A DNA stretch of 64,000 nucleotides from Halopseudomonas salina (GCF_008641105.1 NZ_VTTI01000009.1:118086-182085), one strand, 5' to 3'; shown: positions 55,128 through 63,980, counted from the stretch's first letter. Numbers and translations are program-made. The notes: generated from the sequence alone by a model not told the origin.

Positions 55128-56195
55128 ATGAATAAGAAGCTGCTTGCGATTGTTATTGGGGCCGCTGCGGCCATGCCGGTAATGGCTATGGCTGATGTGA
55201 GCGTTTACGGTCGTGCACACATTTCTGTTGATCATCTATCTGTTGATAATGTTGAGACTGCCCCAGGAGTATTTGATGACTATTCCGAGGTAAACCTGTC
55301 AAGCAACTCCTCTCGCCTGGGCTTCAAGGGTGACCACGAAATCAACCCGAACCTGAAAGCTTTCTTCCAGATCGAACAGCAAATCGATTTCGGCACCGAC
55401 AACGGTGAAACTCTGGCCACACGCGATACCTTCGTTGGTCTGGGCGGTAACTTCGGTAGCGTTCGTGCAGGCCGTTTCGATAGCCCCTTTAAGGCAGCAC
55501 GTGGTCCGGCCAACCTGTTCGGTGACCAGGTCGGTGACATGCGTAACCTGACTCGCGTTGGTAACGCCCGCTTTGACGAGCGTTATGACAACACCATCGA
55601 ATACACCACTCCTGACATGAGCGGCTTCTTCGGCAAGCTGGGCTACTCCCTGCACGAGACCGATGTTGCAGGCCAGGACGTTGATACCAACACTCTGAGC
55701 ATGTCGTTGAACTATGAAGGTTCGGCTGCCGAAGCTTCTTTGGCATACGAGACTGCTGATGAAGATACCGGCCGTGGCGAGCGTAACGGTGTACGCTTTG
55801 CTGGTGCTTACAAGATTACCGACGCCATCAAGGGCGTGGCGTTCTACCAGACTGTTGATTACGAAAACGACAACGTTACTCAGGCAGTACGTGATCAGTT
55901 GACTTCCGATACCTTTGGTTTGGGCGCTGAGTTCAAAGTAGCTTCAGCAACCGCCATCAAGGGCATGTGGCTGACCCGTGAGGCCGATGCTGACGAGTTT
56001 GACAGCACCCTTTGGGTAGTAGGCGTTGAGCACAAGCTGGACAAGGCTGTTCGCGTCTATGCCAACTACGCCATGACTTCAAACGATGACAACGCTTCTC
56101 GCACGCCTTGGGGTCAGGCACGTACTGCTGATCCAGCTGGTGCAGCTGGTGAAGATGCAACTGGTCTGACATTAGGTCTGCGTTACGACTTCTGA
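55128..56195 (+). CDS. Gram-negative outer-membrane porin
   Basis: The 355-residue protein has a signal peptide (about 1-23, ending AMA) and starts its barrel with DVSVYGRAHISVD. It ends in LGLRYDF with the terminal Phe needed for insertion by the BAM complex. Repeated amphipathic beta strands and FVGLGGNFGSVRAGRFDSP place it in the general porin family. The frame extends upstream, but ATG 55128 follows TAGGAG and begins the signal peptide. Substrate preference is unknown; the many Asp/Glu residues are common in marine or halophilic relatives. Confidence 0.94.
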   Translation: MNKKLLAIVIGAAAAMPVMAMADVSVYGRAHISVDHLSVDNVETAPGVFDDYSEVNLSSNSSRLGFKGDHEINPNLKAFFQIEQQIDFGTDNGETLATRDTFVGLGGNFGSVRAGRFDSPFKAARGPANLFGDQVGDMRNLTRVGNARFDERYDNTIEYTTPDMSGFFGKLGYSLHETDVAGQDVDTNTLSMSLNYEGSAAEASLAYETADEDTGRGERNGVRFAGAYKITDAIKGVAFYQTVDYENDNVTQAVRDQLTSDTFGLGAEFKVASATAIKGMWLTREADADEFDSTLWVVGVEHKLDKAVRVYANYAMTSNDDNASRTPWGQARTADPAGAAGEDATGLTLGLRYDF

Positions 56196-56216
56196 TCAGC
56201 TTCCAGAGCTTTACCA

Positions 56217-56247
56217 AAAAGGGTTATGCCTCTGGCATAACCCTTTT
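56217..56247. terminator. Strong bidirectional terminator after the porin
   Basis: AAAAGGGTTATGCC pairs perfectly with GGCATAACCCTTTT around TCT, giving T-runs on both strands. Confidence 0.93.
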
Positions 56248-56344
56248 GTCATATTAGTGACATCTTTCCGTCTTATTATTGCTATATCCGCACTGCGGAA
56301 GATTTTCCGATCTATCGAATATTCATACCTATCAAGGAGTTGTC

Positions 56345-57049
56345 ATGCGCAATCTGTTCGTAATCGCTGTTGCCTGTATGCTTGCCGCCTGTGCACAGCG
56401 TGAGCCGGTCAAACTCTATTCCGGCGCCGAGCAGCCGACTGGCCAGATCCTTGTAGTTGAAATGCCTTATACACTGGAAGTGCTAAACATCAACGGTAAC
56501 CCTGTACCTGAAGCCAACCGTATGAGCGGTAATCAGGACCGCAAGCTCGAGCTGCAACCAGGCGAGTATCGAATCAATGCCTACTACGAAAACGTATACG
56601 ATATTAATGGCGGACTGAGCAGCGAAGTCGTTCGTACGCGCAGTGCCACCTACACGATCAATGGCAAGGCTGGTGAAGTATGGCGGCTGGACTTCGACGC
56701 GCCGATGAACCTGAAAGAGGCGGAAGCCATGAAAGACGATTTCGCCGGTTGGTCGCTGAATAAAGCTACGGGTGAGAGATATGCCACTGAGCCTGGTCCG
56801 GCTTACGTTTCTCTGGTAGGTCAATTGATGGGTGGCGGAAGTGCCCCAACCTACGATACTGAAGTCAAACCCCTGGGTGCTGCCAATCAGGCCCCGGCAG
56901 CGGCGCCAGTCGCACCAGTAGCTTCGTCACAGGCGACTGCAGCAAAAACACTTCCGCATAACGACGCCACCCTGACTACCTTGCAGCAACTTTGGTTGCT
57001 CCTCGGTCCAGAGAGTAGAGACGCGTTTCTCGAGTGGGCGCAGCAGTAA
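56345..57049 (+). CDS. DUF2057-like lipoprotein
   Basis: The 234-residue protein is a lipoprotein with lipobox LAAC (Cys16). The mature part resembles the DUF2057/YccT family: an N-terminal beta-rich region (VVEMPYTLEVLNINGNPV, LELQPGEYRINAYYENVYD), then an Ala/Pro-rich linker (about 182-206) and a helical tail LQQLWLLLGPESRDAFLEWAQQ. YccT lowers curli assembly in E. coli, but no curli genes are here, so function is open. AAGGAG stands before the ATG. It is flanked by terminators and is transcribed alone. Confidence 0.78.
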   Translation: MRNLFVIAVACMLAACAQREPVKLYSGAEQPTGQILVVEMPYTLEVLNINGNPVPEANRMSGNQDRKLELQPGEYRINAYYENVYDINGGLSSEVVRTRSATYTINGKAGEVWRLDFDAPMNLKEAEAMKDDFAGWSLNKATGERYATEPGPAYVSLVGQLMGGGSAPTYDTEVKPLGAANQAPAAAPVAPVASSQATAAKTLPHNDATLTTLQQLWLLLGPESRDAFLEWAQQ

Positions 57050-57068
57050 GTTTTCTAGTGGTGCTCCA

Positions 57069-57093
57069 GCCCGGCTTCCAGCCGGGCTTTTTT
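57069..57093 (+). terminator. Intrinsic terminator after the lipoprotein
   Basis: GCCCGGC pairs with GCCGGGC around five bases and is followed by six T. Confidence 0.93.
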
Positions 57094-57153
57094 GTTACGC
57101 ATCAGAGAGTTCGGAAGCTGCGATTTGCTGGTGCGCTGTGGCATGCTATCTAA

Positions 57154-58278
57154 ATGAAAATACGTCAGCTTGTACGCATACAGGATATTCCCGGTAACCA
57201 ATGGGACGGCCTGCTTGATTGTGATTATCCCTTCCTGCGCCACGGTTTCCTTGCTGCCTTGGAGGATAGTGGTTCGGTGTGTGCTGAACGGGGCTGGGAG
57301 CCGGCACACCTGGTTGTCTTCGACGAGGCTGATCAGCTACAGGCGGCATTACCGCTGTATCGCAAGATGCACTCCTACGGCGAATACGTATTCGACTTTC
57401 AGTGGGCCCAGGCATGGGAGCGCAGTGGTCGCGATTACTATCCCAAATATCTTGCCGCAGTGCCGTTCTCTCCTGTGCAGGGCCCTCGGCTACTCGCCCG
57501 CTGCTCGCAGAGCCGAGCGCTGATTCTGGAATTCCTGGATCAGGAGCTGAGTCAGGCCGGGCTCTCCGGCATGCACCTGCTGTTCAATCAAGATGACGGA
57601 AATGATGCTCTCGAGGCCGCTGGGTGGGTCCAGCGACTGGGGTGCCAGTTTCACTGGTTCAACCGTGGTTATGCAGGCTTTGATGATTTTCTGGGTGCCT
57701 GTAACTCCCGCAAGCGCAAGAATTTTCGCAAGGAGCGGCTGGCGGTTACCGAACAGGGCATCAGTTTTCACTGGCTGGCTGGCGCCGAGCTGACATCGAC
57801 GGTGTGGGACCAGTTTTATCCATTTTATGCTGCAACCTATCTCAAGCGCGGGCAACATCCGTACCTTACCCCCGAATTCTTCCAGATGCTGGGTGAGTCG
57901 ATGCCCGAGTCCATTCGCCTGGTGTTTGCACGTCAGGAGGGCCGAGATGTGGCCGGCGCCTTTTTTCTGGCCGATCAGGACTCGCTCTATGGCCGTTACT
58001 GGGGCTGCCTGGAAGAATATGATCGGCTGCATTTCGAAACCTGTTTCTACCAGGGTATGGAGCGTTGTATTGCCGAAGGCTTGAAGCGCTTTGACGCGGG
58101 TGCCCAGGGCGAGCACAAGTTGATCCGTGGCTTCGAACCGGTACTAACCCAGTCCTGGCACAAACTGCAGGAGCCTTTGCACGACGCCGTGGCAGATTTT
58201 CTGGTGGGTGAGCGCGAGGGAGTGAAGGCCTACCAGTTGGATGCCCAGCAATATCTGCCGTACCGCCAGACCGAGTAG
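57154..58278 (+). CDS. FemAB-like / DUF482 GNAT-fold protein
   Basis: The 374-residue protein matches the DUF482 (FemAB_like) family: PFLRHGFLAALEDSGSV near the N-terminus, VFDFQWAQAWERSGRDYYPKY, RKRKNFRKERLAV and YGRYWGCLEEYDRLHFETCFYQGM. The fold is two GNAT-like halves, as in peptidyltransferases that use aminoacyl-tRNA, but the bacterial DUF482 members have no proven substrate. It stands alone between a terminator and an inverted-repeat element. The family is sure; the reaction is unknown. Confidence 0.88.
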   Translation: MKIRQLVRIQDIPGNQWDGLLDCDYPFLRHGFLAALEDSGSVCAERGWEPAHLVVFDEADQLQAALPLYRKMHSYGEYVFDFQWAQAWERSGRDYYPKYLAAVPFSPVQGPRLLARCSQSRALILEFLDQELSQAGLSGMHLLFNQDDGNDALEAAGWVQRLGCQFHWFNRGYAGFDDFLGACNSRKRKNFRKERLAVTEQGISFHWLAGAELTSTVWDQFYPFYAATYLKRGQHPYLTPEFFQMLGESMPESIRLVFARQEGRDVAGAFFLADQDSLYGRYWGCLEEYDRLHFETCFYQGMERCIAEGLKRFDAGAQGEHKLIRGFEPVLTQSWHKLQEPLHDAVADFLVGEREGVKAYQLDAQQYLPYRQTE

Positions 58279-58290
58279 AGCCGGCTTCAT

Positions 58291-58368
58291 CGAGCGGGAG
58301 CTCGACGGTCCCGGAGCTCGGAGTCTCGTAGAGGCTCGGCGCCCCCGGGAGGTTCGAGCTCCTGCTCG
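58291..58368. repeat. REP-like imperfect inverted repeat
   Basis: CGAGCGGGAGCTCGA and TCGAGCTCCTGCTCG are inverted arms with one mismatch in 15, separated by about 48 bp that itself contains short GC-rich inverted repeats (CCCGGAGCTCGG; CCCCCGGG). The related GAGCGGGGGC recurs at about 58435. It lies between convergent genes, the usual place for REP-type extragenic elements. Confidence 0.65.
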
Positions 58369-58493
58369 TACAATGCTGTCAGCCAGCTCCGATATTCCAG
58401 TTTGAACGCGTGCGTGGCCGAGGAGTTTTTATCGAGCGGGGGCTTTAGTGCCCCACAACTCTAGTTTCCAAGGAAATCTGCCCCGCCGAGACG

Positions 58494-59060
58494 TTATTCA
58501 GCCGCCGCTTCGACCCGCTCAACGCTCTGGATCGTGACCGGATTGGTGGGTACGTTCTGGTGGCCACGCGTGGTAGCAGTAGGCACCTTGGCAATAGTCT
58601 CAACCACGTGCTGGCCATCAATGACTTCAGCAAATACGGCATAACCGAAGTCACGACCGCCGTGATTCAGGAAATCATTATTGCCCAAGTTGATAAAGAA
58701 TTGGCTGGTGGCACTGTCAACTACCTGAGTGCGCGCCATGGCGACGGTATATCGGTCGTTGCGCAGCCCGTTGTCCGCTTCGTTCTTGATCGACTTGCCA
58801 ACCGCTCGCTGGTTCATGTCAGGGGTAAAGCCGCCGCCCTGGATCATGAACCCGGGGATTACGCGGTGGAAAATCAGTCCGTCATAATGACCTGCATCTG
58901 CATAGCGTAGAAAGTTCTCCACACTGACAGGCGCAGCTTCAGCGTTGAGTTCCATTTTGATATCGCCATGGCTGGTTTTTAGCAGTACCTGAGGATTTTC
59001 CGCCAGGGCAGGGGCCGCTGCCAACAGTAAGGTGCATGTGGCGATAAGGCGTTTGAACAT
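58494..59060 (-). CDS. ppiA: Periplasmic peptidyl-prolyl cis-trans isomerase, cyclophilin type
   Basis: The 188-residue protein has a signal peptide (about 1-21, ending ALA) and a cyclophilin domain: [35 protein letters not shown] and [12 protein letters not shown]. The FHRVI Arg and the QFFIN segment form the active site. It catalyses proline isomerisation in secreted proteins. The signal peptide distinguishes it from cytoplasmic PpiB. The hydrolase gene upstream on the same strand is 33 bp away, so they may share a transcript. Confidence 0.95.
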   Translation of the reverse strand: MFKRLIATCTLLLAAAPALAENPQVLLKTSHGDIKMELNAEAAPVSVENFLRYADAGHYDGLIFHRVIPGFMIQGGGFTPDMNQRAVGKSIKNEADNGLRNDRYTVAMARTQVVDSATSQFFINLGNNDFLNHGGRDFGYAVFAEVIDGQHVVETIAKVPTATTRGHQNVPTNPVTIQSVERVEAAAE

Positions 59061-59093
59061 GGTTGGTCTCCGTGAAGATAAAAATCGTGTCGC

Positions 59094-59906
59094 TCAGCCG
59101 TTGTTTCCGGCAGGGGAAGAAGAACCCGACTGGGCCAAAAAGTCCAGTAGCAGAGCGTTGAATTTCTCGGCCTGATCAATAGGCGTGCCGTGACGGGAAT
59201 CCTCGATAACCTCAAGGTGAGCGTCGCCCAGGTGGCTGACATATTCCCGTTTTCTTTCAACCGGTGTGTAATCCTGATCAGCAGCAATCACCAGCACTGG
59301 ACAATTGATCCGATCCAGTCGCTCGGTCACTCCCCAGCCAACCAGGGCGCGCAATGAGGCCAGATAGGCTCGACGGTCGTTTTCCATCCAGCGACCTTCA
59401 AAGGTCTCGCGAATGTCCTGTTGCTCGGGTTTGGGAAACAGGGTCTTGGCCAGCCCCTTGGCTACAGCGCTCAATGGCAGAATGTGAGCAAAGAACAGCC
59501 GTTGGGCAACCATCAGATACTCTTTTGGACGCCTGGGTATCAACTCGGGACCGCTGTTGACAATGGTCAGACTGGCGGGCACCTCGGGGTGGTCGGTAGC
59601 CAGTTGAAAGGCGATCATGCCGCCCATGGAGATACCCACTATATGTGGTTTGACTAATTGCATATGGTTGATGAACGCCAGACAATCCGCAGCAAAGGCC
59701 TTGACGCTATAGCCTCCGGCCGGCTTGTCACTTTTACCGTGGCCACGCATATCCAGAGTCAACACCCGGTATTGCGGCAGCAGCGCGGGTATCTGGTGCT
59801 CCCAGTCGCGACCACTGGAGCCCAGTCCGTGAACGAGTAAAACCGGATCACCTTCGCCCTGGTCGGTATAGTGCAGATTGCAGCCATTGAGTTGCAGGTA
59901 GGCCAT
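59094..59906 (-). CDS. Alpha/beta hydrolase
   Basis: The 270-residue protein has the alpha/beta-hydrolase features HGLGSSGRDWE (oxyanion), LDMRGHGKSDKP, and nucleophile Ser93 in VGISMGGMIAFQLA; the His is probably in SRHGTPIDQAEKFN. It resembles 3-oxoadipate enol-lactonase-like and esterase groups, but no aromatic-degradation genes are near, so the substrate is unknown. It precedes ppiA with a 33-bp gap. Confidence 0.87.
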   Translation of the reverse strand: MAYLQLNGCNLHYTDQGEGDPVLLVHGLGSSGRDWEHQIPALLPQYRVLTLDMRGHGKSDKPAGGYSVKAFAADCLAFINHMQLVKPHIVGISMGGMIAFQLATDHPEVPASLTIVNSGPELIPRRPKEYLMVAQRLFFAHILPLSAVAKGLAKTLFPKPEQQDIRETFEGRWMENDRRAYLASLRALVGWGVTERLDRINCPVLVIAADQDYTPVERKREYVSHLGDAHLEVIEDSRHGTPIDQAEKFNALLLDFLAQSGSSSPAGNNG

Positions 59907-60096
59907 GAGTCCTTTCCTTGATGGAACCCCTTGGTTAAAGCGGGTTTTGGGTATAAGAATATGACGATGCCTTGCCAGTATCGGTTTGTCATCGTCCGTA
60001 GCGGTTGTGCTGTTGTAGACAGCCTGTGCCGAACTTTTTACTCAGGCAGAGTCCAAAAGGTAACCGGTTAGCCGGAATTCTGTAAGGAGATTTACC

Positions 60097-60426
60097 ATGA
60101 AACAGTTACTTCTTGTCGGTTTGTTGGCTATTTCGATGCCTTTGCTGGCTCAACAGCCGCTGGGGTTTCCCGTGGATGTCGATCTCAAAGCCCCGGGCCT
60201 TGATCTGAATACCTCCAGCACCGGCAATATAGGCAATGTGGCTACGGTGACGCTGGAGAACCTGGACCGACGTCAGATTTTTTGTGTAGCCACCTTCGTC
60301 AACGGTCCCGAGAAGCCGTCACCTCTGCGCGTCAGACTGGCCCCTGGGGAAAAAACGGTACTGACCCAAGCCTTTCAGCGCGACATCATCCGCGTTCGCG
60401 TGGGCATAGAATGTAACGAAGCCTGA
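60097..60426 (+). CDS. Small exported protein of unknown function
   Basis: The 109-residue protein has a clear signal peptide (about 1-18, cleavage after LLA) and a short beta-rich mature part, VTLENLDRRQIFCVATFVNGPEKPSPLRVRLAPGEKTVLT. It holds two cysteines, one central and one near the C-terminus (IECNEA), that could form a disulfide in the periplasm. The fold looks immunoglobulin-like or chaperone-like, but I do not recognise a named family. AAGGAG precedes the ATG. Its stop is 11 bp from the converging LysR gene's end. Confidence 0.8.
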   Translation: MKQLLLVGLLAISMPLLAQQPLGFPVDVDLKAPGLDLNTSSTGNIGNVATVTLENLDRRQIFCVATFVNGPEKPSPLRVRLAPGEKTVLTQAFQRDIIRVRVGIECNEA

Positions 60427-60436
60427 CCACCTTTGG

Positions 60437-61324
60437 TCAATCCGCCATCGAATGCTCGACCAACAGATCGGCCAGGATCTGGGTGGCGGGGCCAAGGGGC
60501 TTGTCCTTGTTGGCATAAAGATAGAGAAAGTGCGAGCGCCTGGCACCCTGTTGCAAGCGCAGAAGAGCCAGCCGACCCTGCTGCAGCTCCAGGGTGATTT
60601 CGTGCTCGGGTAACCAGGCGAACCCCAGGCCGCTGGCAACCAGGGTTGCAGCGGTACCCAGGCTCGCGACCGTCCACCTTTGTTCTGCGCCAAGCCAGCC
60701 TGCATCAACTGGGTGGTGTCCAGAGTCGCGAATGACTACCTGAAGCTGGGTTTGCAGATCCTCGTGGGTGAGTTCACGATTCAGCTGATGCAAGGCGTGG
60801 TCCGGATTGGCCACGGCAACAAAATCGACGGCGTTGATCTGATGGGGCAGGTAGCCGGCAATGCTCATGCCTGAAATAGCCAGATCAGCAGAACCATCGA
60901 GTAGGCAATCTTCAACGCCCGAAAGTACTTCTTCGCGCAATTGCACCCGGCAGCCCTGGCTGAGGGGCATGAAGGCTTGCAGTGCATTCGCCAGGCGGCT
61001 GGTGGGGTAGGCCGCATCCACCACCAGCCGAACTTCCGGTTCCCAGCCCTGATCCATATTGAAGGCCAGACGCTCCAGCTGACTTGCCTGCTGAATCAGA
61101 TTGCGTGAACGGCGCAGCAGCACTTCACCAGCCTCTGTAAGCGTGGCCTTGCGACCGATGATTTCCAGCAGGGGAACGCCCAGCTGCTCCTGCATACGGG
61201 CGATGGTATAGCTCACCGAGGACTGTGAGCGATGCAATACCTCTGCAGCCTGTGCGAACCCGCCGCTATCAACCACAGCCTGCAGGGTGCGCCATTGTTC
61301 AAGGGTAACGCGTGGAGCTTTCAT
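60437..61324 (-). CDS. LysR family transcriptional regulator
   Basis: The 295-residue protein has an N-terminal winged helix-turn-helix (LEQWRTLQAVVDSGGFAQAAEVLHRSQSSVSYTIARMQEQLG) and a LysR substrate-binding domain (about 90-290). No divergent target gene sits at its 5' side; the next gene upstream is an AraC regulator on the same strand, 65 bp away. Its regulon and ligand are unknown. Confidence 0.93.
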   Translation of the reverse strand: MKAPRVTLEQWRTLQAVVDSGGFAQAAEVLHRSQSSVSYTIARMQEQLGVPLLEIIGRKATLTEAGEVLLRRSRNLIQQASQLERLAFNMDQGWEPEVRLVVDAAYPTSRLANALQAFMPLSQGCRVQLREEVLSGVEDCLLDGSADLAISGMSIAGYLPHQINAVDFVAVANPDHALHQLNRELTHEDLQTQLQVVIRDSGHHPVDAGWLGAEQRWTVASLGTAATLVASGLGFAWLPEHEITLELQQGRLALLRLQQGARRSHFLYLYANKDKPLGPATQILADLLVEHSMAD

Positions 61325-61389
61325 GCTATGGCCTTGGCAATTTCCTGGATAAGGGGATTATGAGGCGGATGGCAGCTGCTGGCGAGAGA

Positions 61390-62379
61390 CTAGCGGTATT
61401 CACCCGGCGTCAGGCCGGTCCATTTCTTGAAGGCGCGGTGAAATGCCGAGGGCTCGGAGAAGCCCAGTAGCACTGCCAGATCCTGAATGGTCATATCCTG
61501 ACGGGACAGGTGATATATCGCTATATCCCTTCGCAGATGATCTTTCAGTTCCTGATAGGAGGTGCCTTCGTCGCGAAGATGCCGCCTGAGTGTGGGCGGG
61601 CTCATATTCAACTGGCTGGCGATCGACTCCATGTCCGGCATTTCCACACCCACGTTGCGACCAATCACCTGACGGATACGCCCGGACAGGCTGTTGCCAA
61701 AGTCCCTGCGTGACAGCAGGTCCGACGGTGATTGCTCGAGAAAGCGCTTGAGCGTTCGGGCATCCTGAATCAGTGGCTCCTGCAGGTAGCTGTGCGGAAT
61801 GGCCAGGGCCGTTGCAGGCTGGCCAAAATGCAGCTTGCAGCCGAAGATCAACTGGTACTCCTTATGCTGCCCGGGGATCGAGTAGGCGAATGTTGCTCGC
61901 TCCAGGGGGATACGCTTGCCGATCAACCAACTGGCCAGTCGGTGCCAGATAACCAGCAGGGACTCGGTCAGAAAGTGGTCAGGGTCATCCATCATGCTGG
62001 TATCGATCTCCAGCCAGACCAGATCTTCCTCCGTGCGCATGCTGATGCTGGGGTTGTCGGCAAAAAGGCTGTAAAACAGCATGCCGCGCTGAAGTGCACG
62101 TTCCAAGGTGCCACAATAAATCAGCGCATGGCACATCATCGCAAAGGTACCAGGGCGGCTGCGCACGGGCCCGAACCCCATCAGCTCATCCTCAAGGGTC
62201 TCCCACAACAGTTTGATCAAGTGAGCATACTGGTCAGCATCCACCCGCATACGTGGCTGTTCGAGAAGATCCGGATTGATCCCGGCCGCACTCATGAGAG
62301 TCCTGCTGTCGTGCCCATGACGCTCGGCACCGTACAGCGCGGCGCGGACAAAATGGATGGCGACTGACCTGTTGTTCAT
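61390..62379 (-). CDS. AraC family transcriptional regulator (arabinose-binding-like N-terminus)
   Basis: The 329-residue protein has a long N-terminal ligand domain of the type seen in OruR-like regulators (LMSAAGINPDLLEQPRMRV) and a C-terminal AraC helix-turn-helix pair (MESIASQLNMSPPTLRRHLRDEG; IQDLAVLLGFSEPSAFHRAFKKWTG). It diverges from an acyl-CoA dehydrogenase gene, the likely target. ATG 62379 has AGGAG 14 bases upstream; a GTG 42 bases earlier is an alternative start. Regulators of this group often respond to fatty acids or amino acids. Confidence 0.9.
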   Translation of the reverse strand: MNNRSVAIHFVRAALYGAERHGHDSRTLMSAAGINPDLLEQPRMRVDADQYAHLIKLLWETLEDELMGFGPVRSRPGTFAMMCHALIYCGTLERALQRGMLFYSLFADNPSISMRTEEDLVWLEIDTSMMDDPDHFLTESLLVIWHRLASWLIGKRIPLERATFAYSIPGQHKEYQLIFGCKLHFGQPATALAIPHSYLQEPLIQDARTLKRFLEQSPSDLLSRRDFGNSLSGRIRQVIGRNVGVEMPDMESIASQLNMSPPTLRRHLRDEGTSYQELKDHLRRDIAIYHLSRQDMTIQDLAVLLGFSEPSAFHRAFKKWTGLTPGEYR

Positions 62380-62488
62380 CTGCTGCGGGGTTCTCCTGAA
62401 GGCTGCTGTCGAGTTAGCCACACCGCTAGTCGACCCGCAACCGAATACAGGCGGGCAAAATGGTCAATCGCGATGAGCGCTGGAGTCA

Positions 62489-62517
62489 TTGAGCGCGGCT
62501 CTTCAGGAGGCTAGTCT
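62489..62517 (+). promoter_or_regulatory. Probable promoter of the acyl-CoA dehydrogenase gene
   Basis: TTGAGC (62489-62494) and TAGTCT (62512-62517) stand 17 bp apart, placing the start near 62524, about 20 bases before the ATG and after the divergent AraC gene's start. Confidence 0.5.
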
Positions 62518-62544
62518 GAATTGACAATAAACAGGAGCTCCGCC

Positions 62545-63684
62545 ATGCAGCGCACCCATTTCGATACCGAACACAACATGTTTCGCGAATCCTTCCGCAC
62601 CTTCTTGCAGAAAGAGGTCGTGCCCAATCAGGAAGCCTGGGAAGAGGCCGGGATGGTTGATCGGCAGGTGTGGGAAAAGGCTGGGGCGATGGGTTTTCTG
62701 TTGCCCTGGGCGGATGAAGAATATGGCGGGTCAGGTCTCAAGGACTTTCGGTACGAACAGATCATGAGCGAGGAGCTTGCCTACATCAACGAGCCCGGTT
62801 TCATGCTGCCGCTGCATTCGGCTCTTTGCGGTCCCTACATTACCGAATACGGCAATGAGGAACAGAAGCAACGCTTCCTCCCTGCAATTATTCGCGGCGA
62901 GTGCATCCTCGCTGTCGCCATGACCGAGCCTGGTGCGGGTTCCGATCTGGCGGGCATGCGCACCACGGCAGTAGAGCAGGCTGACCATTACGTGCTCAAC
63001 GGCTCCAAGACCTATATCTCCAACGGTATCTTGGGCGACCTGATCATTGTGGCCGCCAAGACTGACCCGTCCAATAAACATGCGATGGGGCTATTCCTGG
63101 TCGAGCGTGGCATGCCCGGTTTTGAGCGAGGCCGCAAGCTGAAGAAAATGGGCATGCATAGCCAGGACACCGCCGAGCTGTTCTTCAACGACGTCAAGAT
63201 CCCCAAGGCCAACCTCCTGGGCGACGGCAAGGCAGGCTTCATCTACCTGATGCAGATGCTTGCCCAGGAACGCCTGACCAACGCCTGTGGCGCGGTAGCA
63301 GGCGCCGAAGCCGCCTTCCGCGCTACGCTTGAGTACGTCACCGAACGTAAAGCCTTCGGCAAGCCCATAGCCGAGTTCCAGAATACCCGCTTCAAGCTCG
63401 CAGAGCTGCGTACCCAGATCGATGTAGCGCAGTGCTTTGTCGACCGCTGTGTCATGGACCACAACCAGAAAAAGCTGACTGCCGAGATTGCCGCTGAAGC
63501 CAAACTGTTTACCACTGAGCTGCTGGGCAAGGCGGTGGACGAGGGCGTGCAGTTGCATGGCGGAGCGGGTTATATGTGGGAATACCCGATTTGCCGGATG
63601 TATGCCAATGCACGGATCCAACGAATCTTTGCCGGCACCTCCGAGATCATGAAGGAGATTATCAGCCGGGGGTTGAAGCTGTAG
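62545..63684 (+). CDS. Acyl-CoA dehydrogenase (long-chain type)
   Basis: The 379-residue flavoprotein oxidises acyl-CoA to trans-2-enoyl-CoA in beta-oxidation. It has AMTEPGAGSDLAGMRTTA (substrate/FAD loop), the Arg-rich middle, and the C-terminal VQLHGGAGYMWEYPICRMY. The usual C-terminal catalytic Glu of medium-chain enzymes is replaced (FAGTSEI), while Glu242 in LAQERL matches the catalytic Glu of long-chain acyl-CoA dehydrogenase, so it is probably active and long-chain specific. AGGAG precedes ATG 62545; a TTG 24 bases upstream is less likely. Confidence 0.92.
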   Translation: MQRTHFDTEHNMFRESFRTFLQKEVVPNQEAWEEAGMVDRQVWEKAGAMGFLLPWADEEYGGSGLKDFRYEQIMSEELAYINEPGFMLPLHSALCGPYITEYGNEEQKQRFLPAIIRGECILAVAMTEPGAGSDLAGMRTTAVEQADHYVLNGSKTYISNGILGDLIIVAAKTDPSNKHAMGLFLVERGMPGFERGRKLKKMGMHSQDTAELFFNDVKIPKANLLGDGKAGFIYLMQMLAQERLTNACGAVAGAEAAFRATLEYVTERKAFGKPIAEFQNTRFKLAELRTQIDVAQCFVDRCVMDHNQKKLTAEIAAEAKLFTTELLGKAVDEGVQLHGGAGYMWEYPICRMYANARIQRIFAGTSEIMKEIISRGLKL

Positions 63685-63704
63685 GCGGGAAAGCGAAAGT
63701 CAAA

Positions 63705-63732
63705 ATGGATTCCCGCCTTCGCGGGAATGACG
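63705..63732. repeat. REP-like element, copy 1
   Basis: An internal inverted repeat, ATTCCCGC CTTC GCGGGAAT, with flanking TGG and GACG, is a common proteobacterial extragenic palindrome form. Copy 2 at 63855-63883 is its inverted, slightly diverged partner. Confidence 0.8.
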
Positions 63733-63758
63733 GGGGTGACGGGAATGACGGGGGTGTG
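63723..63758 (+). repeat. 18-bp tandem duplication
   Basis: GGGAATGACGGGGGTGAC is followed directly by the same 18 bp with its last two bases changed; decayed GGGAATGA / ATGACGGG pieces continue to about 63808. It has grown out of the adjacent palindromic element. Confidence 0.8.
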
Positions 63759-63854
63759 GGGACAGCAATGACGGGTTGGTACGCGGGAATGAAGGGTATG
63801 ACGGGTATGCGCAAAGCGTGGCGTCAGAAGGCGCTACTCCGCGATATCTTCAAA

Positions 63855-63883
63855 CGTCATCCTCGCGAAGGCGGGGATCCATT
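63855..63883. repeat. REP-like element, copy 2 (inverted)
   Basis: CGTCATCCTCGCGAAGG with GCGGGGATCCATT is the reverse-complement form of copy 1 with two or three changes, so the two copies flank about 120 bp as a BIME-like pair. Confidence 0.75.
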
Positions 63884-63935
63884 GTCGGGTCGGTCCGGAC
63901 GAATGGGTGGGCGCACCAGCACCAAGGTTGTTGAG

Positions 63936-63980
63936 CCGGTCACATAGGTAACACCACAAACCGGCCACATAGGTAACACC
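63936..63980 (+). repeat. Direct repeat CCGG(T/C)CACATAGGTAACACC, two copies
   Basis: Two 20-bp units at 63936-63955 and 63961-63980 differ at one base and are separated by ACAAA. The second is followed by TATGTTGGCC, which partly mirrors it (GGCC...ATAGGTA / CACCTATGTTGGCC). This could be the edge of a mobile element continuing past the window. Confidence 0.7.

Noticed and set aside
63268..63660. Loss of the usual C-terminal catalytic Glu taken as an inactive acyl-CoA dehydrogenase
   Set aside because: Long-chain type enzymes place the base elsewhere, and Glu242 in QERL fills that position here.
63576..63947. Open frame of 123 codons over the right-end repeats
   Set aside because: It starts inside the acyl-CoA dehydrogenase in another frame and consists largely of translated repeat sequence.
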